From contig CAMONF010000231.1 in NCBI GenBank assembly GCA_946620335.1, forward strand, positions 1-10,065: DNA of 10,065 bases, written 5' to 3'. Source of the DNA: an uncultured Clostridia bacterium (GTDB lineage: Bacteria > Bacillota > Clostridia > Lachnospirales > Lachnospiraceae). A program made the position numbers and the translations under genes. The first letter of the stretch is position 1. The number at the start of each line of letters is the position of its first letter. The notes beneath the pieces are model-generated. The model saw nothing but the letters and a program-made list of their open reading frames with translations. It was not told where the DNA came from and did not search any database. Shown here one piece after another: positions 5,920 to 10,065 of the stretch.

Positions 5920-6303
5920 TCACAGGCAGCGCTTGACCATCTCCGGATCGCGGATCGCTTCGTCCAGAAGGCGGCTCAGAAAGCCGGTATAACCCTTGCC
6001 GGTCGCCTTGGCAAGAGCCAGTGTCTCCGGTGAGATCCGAATCGCGACGACCTCCTTCTTGCGGTGTTTTTTCCTCTCGGAGGCCAGCTCGGCAAACCTG
6101 GCGTACTCCTCCGGTGAGATGGCTTCCTGAATATCGTCCCGCCTGCGGGCCGGTGCCGGCGCCTCCTCGGGCATCTCTATCGTGAGAAGCTCCTCGGACT
6201 TACTGTCCGCCTTCTCCTCTTTGACGGCCTCCGCCTCCTTCTTGACCGGTTCCTCCGCCGGTGCCGCAGGCTCCGCCTTTATTTCCCTTCTCCAAATTGC
6301 CAT
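5920..6303 (-). CDS. Orphan BrnA-like ribbon-helix-helix protein with charged N-terminal extension
   Basis: A 127-residue protein. Residues 85-121 resemble the ribbon-helix-helix DNA-binding end of BrnA-type antitoxins: a VVAIRI strand, SPETLALAKATGKGY, then FLSRLLDEAIRDPE. Residues 10-55 are low-complexity and rich in Glu, Ala, Pro and Lys, probably disordered; residues 58-84 look helical and basic. The start at ATG 6303-6301 is fixed by AAGGAGG six bases upstream. An in-frame TTG at 6339 has no such site. BrnA normally follows and neutralises the RNase toxin BrnT in one operon, but no BrnT-like frame exists on either side. It may be an orphan antitoxin or a stand-alone repressor, possibly of its own promoter. 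The family assignment is from motif reading. Confidence 0.7.
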   Translation of the reverse strand: MAIWRREIKAEPAAPAEEPVKKEAEAVKEEKADSKSEELLTIEMPEEAPAPARRRDDIQEAISPEEYARFAELASERKKHRKKEVVAIRISPETLALAKATGKGYTGFLSRLLDEAIRDPEMVKRCL

Positions 6304-6433
6304 CGTTCGCCTCCTTATTAATATCTGACCTCTCCCCAAAGCAGTCCGTCCTACCCCCAGACAGATCTGCTCTATATGATACGCTTACTCCTTTTCCGTT
6401 TCTCCCCCGGATACAGAGTATGGTGTACATTTC

Positions 6434-6462
6434 ATTATATCCACAATTTCTCCGTTTGTCAC
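6434..6462 (-). promoter_or_regulatory. Promoter of the BrnA-like gene
   Basis: GTGACA (6462-6457), a 17-bp spacer and a perfect TATAAT (6439-6434) give a strong sigma-A match. The start would be near 6427, leaving a leader of about 120 nt with no gene recognised in it. It lies 35 bp past the kinase stop codon, so the BrnA-like gene is probably transcribed independently of comEC. Confidence 0.65.
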
Positions 6463-6496
6463 CAGAAATATTCACTTACACGCAGGACCTGTCCCC

Positions 6497-7396
6497 TCAG
6501 AGCCTTTCGATCCTGCCGCCCGAAGCGCCCAGATAAAGGGTTGTCTGCGAGGCAGTGCGGCAGGCCTTTCGGGCGGCTTCGCCCGGCGTGTCCCCCTCCA
6601 CGATCCTGTTCATGAAAAATGAAACCATGGCATCGCCCGCCCCGGTAGTGTCCAAAGGAGTGACAGGCAGGCTCTCCGCCCAGCCGGATTCCCCGTCGGC
6701 CAGATAATAGGCTCCCCTGGCGCCGCACTTGATGACCACGCAGCCTGCGCCCAGCTCCCGGTAGACCCTGGCCGCCTCCTCGGCGGTCTCAAAGCCGGTC
6801 TGTTCGGCGGCGTCGTAAAGACTGGGCAGGAAATAATCGATTTCCGGCAGGAAGTCCCGGATCCCGGCCAGGCCGGCATGGCGTTTGTCGTTGGCCAGGT
6901 CGGCAAAGACCAGCGCGCCCTCGCGCCGGTAAGTCCTGAGGATTTCCAGCAGGCCGTCCGCCTCCAGTAACGGCATGGAAAAAAGGCTCCCTAAGGATAC
7001 GGCACGACAGCCTGCCGGCAGGTGCTGCGGCAGATGTTCCCGGGCGATCAGCGCGTGGGCGTGGCCGGCTGAAAAAATATGCCGTTCCCCCTCCTCGCTA
7101 ATCAGGATCACCGATGTGCTGGTCGCCTCCCGCTCATCCAGAGAGGCCAGCGACGTATCCACGCCGCGGTTCCTCATGGCACTCAGCAGCATGGCGCCGT
7201 TCTCGTCATTGCCGACCACGCAGGCGATCCCGACATCCTCACCCAGATCCGCCAGGCGCATGGCCTGGTTCAGGGCGTCACCGCCCGGTTGGATGCTGAT
7301 GTCGCTGATCCGCTGCTTCTCCTCCCAGCTGTCCTTGTTGGAAACAGGTCTGGCCAGGATATCCATCACGGCTATGCCGACACAAAGATATTTCAT
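6497..7396 (-). CDS. PfkB-family carbohydrate/nucleoside kinase
   Basis: ATP-dependent kinase of the ribokinase fold, 299 residues, normal length. The first PfkB signature is PGGDALNQA at residues 37-45. The second is DTTGAGDAM at 249-257, whose GAGD supplies the anion hole and the catalytic base (Asp255); Met replaces the common Phe after it. VVIKCGARGAYY at 220-231 is the usual strand before the nucleotide-binding region. The substrate (ribose, fructose, a nucleoside or other) cannot be read from these motifs. The ATG at 7396-7394 has AGGAG nine bases upstream. The gene starts 15 nt after the comEC stop, so the two are very likely cotranscribed, although no functional link with DNA uptake is obvious. 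No clear terminator is seen downstream. Confidence 0.9.
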   Translation of the reverse strand: MKYLCVGIAVMDILARPVSNKDSWEEKQRISDISIQPGGDALNQAMRLADLGEDVGIACVVGNDENGAMLLSAMRNRGVDTSLASLDEREATSTSVILISEEGERHIFSAGHAHALIAREHLPQHLPAGCRAVSLGSLFSMPLLEADGLLEILRTYRREGALVFADLANDKRHAGLAGIRDFLPEIDYFLPSLYDAAEQTGFETAEEAARVYRELGAGCVVIKCGARGAYYLADGESGWAESLPVTPLDTTGAGDAMVSFFMNRIVEGDTPGEAARKACRTASQTTLYLGASGGRIERL

Positions 7397-7411
7397 ACTG
7401 ATACTCTCCTA

Positions 7412-9598
7412 CTACGGGGCCCCAGGGGCTCCGTCACCCAAAAAAGTCTGCACCGTATAGACATCGCCGTCCGTCTCGATCGTCACGGATCCCTGACGGT
7501 CCGTGCGGCAGATCACCGCGCCGGCATCCCGGAGCCTCTCAAGAAGCTCCTCCGAGGGATGCCCGTAAAGATTGTTTTTCCCCGAGGAAATGACACTGAC
7601 AGTCGGCCTGCACTGCCTCAGGAAAGCCGCCGGCGTCGAATTCCGAGACCCATGGTGGGCAACCTTGAGCACATCGTAGGTCTCCCCGGCCTTCTTGAGG
7701 CGCTCCATCAGCTGTTCCTCCCCCGCCCCCTGCACATCGCCGGTGAGCAGGCAGTCGAAGTACCCGTAATGAAGCCCCAGGACCACGCTCTGGGCATTCT
7801 CATCCGGCGGATCCCCCTCGACAGCGGGGTCAGGCCCCAGAACAGTCAGGGTGGTTTCATTTTCCCCTTTTCCGAAAATGAACACATCCCCCGCCTGCAC
7901 CGCCAGCACCCTCGCCCCGGCCTCCTCCGCCAGCGCCGCCATACTTGTCCACGCCTCCGAAGGGTGTTCCAGATACGGCAGCACCACCGTTCCTCCCCGC
8001 AGCGACGTCCGCCGGTCCCGAATGGCCAGAAGGATCTCCCGAATACCGCCGGAATGATCGCTGTCCATGTGGGTCACCACAATATAATCCAGCCTTCTGA
8101 TCCCCTCATATTTCAGGAAGGGAAGGGTCCGCCAACTCCCGACCTCCCGGGCCGTGGAGGACCCGCTGTCCACCAGAACGGTGGCTCCCCCGGGCAGCTC
8201 AAGCACACAGCCGTCGCCCTGCCCCACATCCAGAAAAGTCACCTTGAGCCCCTCCCGCGGCCGGATGAGGAACACAGACACCATGAAGGGCAGCATGGCA
8301 TAAAAGAGGAACCGCTTCCGGCTCGTCCGAAACGCCGTGATGCCGCCGAGGAAAATGAAAGCCAGCACCGCATAGCCCCCGATCTGCCACAGACTCGGCC
8401 GCCCTGCGATCAGCGACGCCGCCGGCAGATGGGCCGTCTCCTCCAGCAGAAAATGAAGAAATCGCAGAAGCCAGACAGCCGGCCAATGAAAAGGCCTGCC
8501 CAAGGCGGTCCCCAAAATACCGAACCCCATCACAAAGGGCATGAGGGGCACCACCACCAGATTCACCAGCACGCCGTAAAGCGGTATCTCATAGAAAAAG
8601 CTCAAGATGACCGGAAGCATGCAAACGTACATGATTACGCCGCCTGCGAAGGGACTCCTGTCGTGAAATATGCAGAGCGCTGTCACGGCCGTAAATGAAA
8701 GCAGAAAGCCGGCGTTGGTCAGCCAGAGCGGATTTTCAATCACAATAAGGAGGCAGGCAAGGGCCAGACCGGTGGGCATGTCATAGGTCCTTCCTGTCAC
8801 TTTGGCCAGCATGATGAGCGTGAACATGATGGTCGCACGGACCGTCGACACGCCAAGCCCCGTCACAAAGGCATAGAGGACCAGACTTGCCGCGGAGATA
8901 CCTGCCGCCGGCGGGAGCGGAACGCGCACCAGCCTCAGAATCCGGAAAAGTCCCATTCCGAGCAAAGTCACGTGGAGCCCGGAAATGGCCAGCACGTGGG
9001 ATGCGCCGCCCATGCGGTAGAGGCTCTTTTCATCCGGATCCACCAGCGTCTTATCGCCGGAGAGCATCGCGCCAAGGACCCCCGACACATCCTCCGGATA
9101 CACGGTCTGCACCCGGTCCGTCAAGATCCGCCTGCACCCGTCGCAGAAAGTCCCGAAGGGATTCCGACCCTTCTTAAGGACCCGGACCTGCGGATTCTTC
9201 ATGATATAGCGGATATCCTGCAGGGCATACCAGGCAGCCTGGTCGAACTGACCGGGATTCGATGGCCCCTCCGGCTTTTCCAGAATTCCCTGCACGCAAA
9301 GAAGGGTACCCGCCGGATAGCCGGCAGTACCGCGAAGCGACACCCGCACCTTGCCGAGTTCAAGTTGTCTGGAATTGTGGAATAGGTAGGAATGATCAAG
9401 AAGAAGGACCGTGTAGTCCTCCCGCGCCTCACAGCGGACGACCTCCCCCTTCACGTCAAGCGTAAAAGGCGTCTCGATGAGATTGTCCACCGCTCTGATG
9501 TCCGAAGGCTCCCGCCTCAGCGGGAGCCCCAACAGCTGTATGCCATATAATACACCGATCACCAGGAGACACAGGAGACAGAGAGGTCTTCTTCTCAT
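7412..9598 (-). CDS. comEC: ComEC/Rec2 DNA-uptake channel protein
   Basis: Integral membrane protein that passes single-stranded DNA into the cell during natural transformation; 728 residues, typical length. A short N-terminal membrane stretch (about 5-25) precedes a soluble OB-like region (about 35-150) containing NPGQFDQAAW. The multi-span Competence domain (about 175-440) carries AISGLHV at 204-210. The C-terminal metallo-beta-lactamase domain starts FLDVGQGD (Asp457), with HMDSDH at 510-515, LLTGD at Asp621 and AHHGS at 647-651. The metal-binding set looks intact, which suggests an active nuclease domain. The ATG at 9598-9596 has AAGGAG four bases upstream. It follows the GerMN gene by 36 nt and precedes the kinase by 15 nt. 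No comEA is visible; one could lie outside the window. No frameshift or premature stop was found. Confidence 0.96.
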   Translation of the reverse strand: MRRRPLCLLCLLVIGVLYGIQLLGLPLRREPSDIRAVDNLIETPFTLDVKGEVVRCEAREDYTVLLLDHSYLFHNSRQLELGKVRVSLRGTAGYPAGTLLCVQGILEKPEGPSNPGQFDQAAWYALQDIRYIMKNPQVRVLKKGRNPFGTFCDGCRRILTDRVQTVYPEDVSGVLGAMLSGDKTLVDPDEKSLYRMGGASHVLAISGLHVTLLGMGLFRILRLVRVPLPPAAGISAASLVLYAFVTGLGVSTVRATIMFTLIMLAKVTGRTYDMPTGLALACLLIVIENPLWLTNAGFLLSFTAVTALCIFHDRSPFAGGVIMYVCMLPVILSFFYEIPLYGVLVNLVVVPLMPFVMGFGILGTALGRPFHWPAVWLLRFLHFLLEETAHLPAASLIAGRPSLWQIGGYAVLAFIFLGGITAFRTSRKRFLFYAMLPFMVSVFLIRPREGLKVTFLDVGQGDGCVLELPGGATVLVDSGSSTAREVGSWRTLPFLKYEGIRRLDYIVVTHMDSDHSGGIREILLAIRDRRTSLRGGTVVLPYLEHPSEAWTSMAALAEEAGARVLAVQAGDVFIFGKGENETTLTVLGPDPAVEGDPPDENAQSVVLGLHYGYFDCLLTGDVQGAGEEQLMERLKKAGETYDVLKVAHHGSRNSTPAAFLRQCRPTVSVISSGKNNLYGHPSEELLERLRDAGAVICRTDRQGSVTIETDGDVYTVQTFLGDGAPGAP

Positions 9599-9634
9599 AG
9601 GTCTCCTTTTTCAGACGCCCGGCGCAGAAAAGGA

Positions 9635-10065
9635 TCACTCCTGCACCAACGCCATATTCTCCCCGAAGGGTTTGCTGAGATCAATGGTATCCCGGTAAGT
9701 GACTTCCGTCTCTCCCGCAATGGAGAACTGGACCTTGGTCACGTTACTGCTCATGACGAGCGAATTCACGATAGAGTAAATGGTCACCTCCGGCGTCACC
9801 CCCATGATCTCCGTGTTGAAGGCCTCGGAGAGGTTCACGAAACAGGTGCCGTCGACAGTCGAAATGGAAATGATCTGGGTGCCCGCAGGGATGGAAGCGC
9901 TGCCGCCTGTGCCCTTGGGCCCGTCGATGACCCGCGCCACAATGGCCCACTCGATGGACCGGTTACTGCTGTAATAGATGGCCCTTGATTCTCTCACCAG
10001 CCTGTCCCCTGTCGGGGAGGAAAAGTAGAGATTGATGTCGGCGTGCTGGTAGGTGTTGATCTGCC
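9635..10065 (-). CDS. GerMN-domain protein, N-terminal part beyond the right edge
   Basis: The last 143 codons are visible, in an open frame that continues past 10065. The sequence fits the GerMN domain (spore germination/sporulation protein GerM-like): INLYFSSPTGDRLVRESR, then IPAGTQIISISTVDGTCFVNLSEAFN, then the helix VTIYSIVNSLVMSSNVTKVQFSIAGE. Such proteins are usually exported lipoproteins acting outside the membrane, but the signal region is not in view. It ends ENMALVQE with TGA at 9637-9635, 36 nt before comEC, so it is probably the upstream gene of the same operon. A GTG at 9997 is only an internal valine codon, not the start. GerMN proteins hint at a spore-forming lineage but also occur in non-sporulators. 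Confidence 0.85.
   Translation of the reverse strand, partial: QINTYQHADINLYFSSPTGDRLVRESRAIYYSSNRSIEWAIVARVIDGPKGTGGSASIPAGTQIISISTVDGTCFVNLSEAFNTEIMGVTPEVTIYSIVNSLVMSSNVTKVQFSIAGETEVTYRDTIDLSKPFGENMALVQE

Noticed and set aside
6304..6339. Upstream TTG start for the BrnA-like protein
   Set aside because: No ribosome binding site precedes it, whereas AAGGAGG sits six bases before the ATG at 6303.
6433..6482. Short peptide frame beginning in the BrnA-like promoter
   Set aside because: Its ATG overlaps the -10 element, upstream of the predicted transcription start, with no ribosome binding site.
7079..8698. 539-codon open frame on the plus strand
   Set aside because: Antisense to comEC and the kinase, both with clear catalytic motifs; Arg/Pro/His-rich composition indicates a shadow.

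Overview
The window looks like chromosomal DNA of a GC-rich member of the Clostridia (Firmicutes), most likely Lachnospiraceae-like. The reasons are strong GGAGG-type ribosome binding sites, sigma-A-type promoters, a GerMN-domain gene, and comEC, holA, rpsT and lepA together. In Bacillus subtilis these four genes lie in one neighbourhood (comEC-holA-rpsT-gpr-spoIIP-lepA). Here the neighbourhood is present but rearranged. The taxon is an inference from gene content, not from a marker comparison.

Left part (1-4609). lepA (elongation factor 4) runs leftward off the edge, and its start codon directly abuts the stop codon of a 701-residue M3-family metallopeptidase. That peptidase has a signal peptide and a C-terminal membrane anchor. 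holA (DNA polymerase III delta subunit) is transcribed divergently. The short gap between them (3496-3619) holds promoter-like elements for both directions on the same ~30 bp and a 21-bp palindrome. The proposed holA promoter would give an almost leaderless mRNA.

Middle (4610-6496). After holA come two degenerate copies of a 72-nt repeat and a hairpin terminator shared with the convergent rpsT (S20, TTG start, strong promoter). Upstream of rpsT is an 81-nt near-perfect hairpin resembling mobile REP-type palindromes. Then come two small leftward genes, each with its own promoter: a two-repeat DUF1508/YegP-like protein and an orphan BrnA-like ribbon-helix-helix protein with a charged N-terminal extension. 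This stretch looks like an accessory insertion in an otherwise conserved housekeeping cluster.

Right part (6497-10065). A leftward operon reads GerMN-domain protein (5' end outside the window), comEC (DNA-uptake channel with C-terminal metallo-beta-lactamase domain) and a PfkB-family sugar or nucleoside kinase. The spacings are 36 and 15 nt.

No tRNA, rRNA, CRISPR array, transposase or prophage gene was recognised. The least explained elements are the 81-nt hairpin, the 72-nt tandem repeat, the face-to-face promoters with a palindrome, and the orphan antitoxin-like gene.
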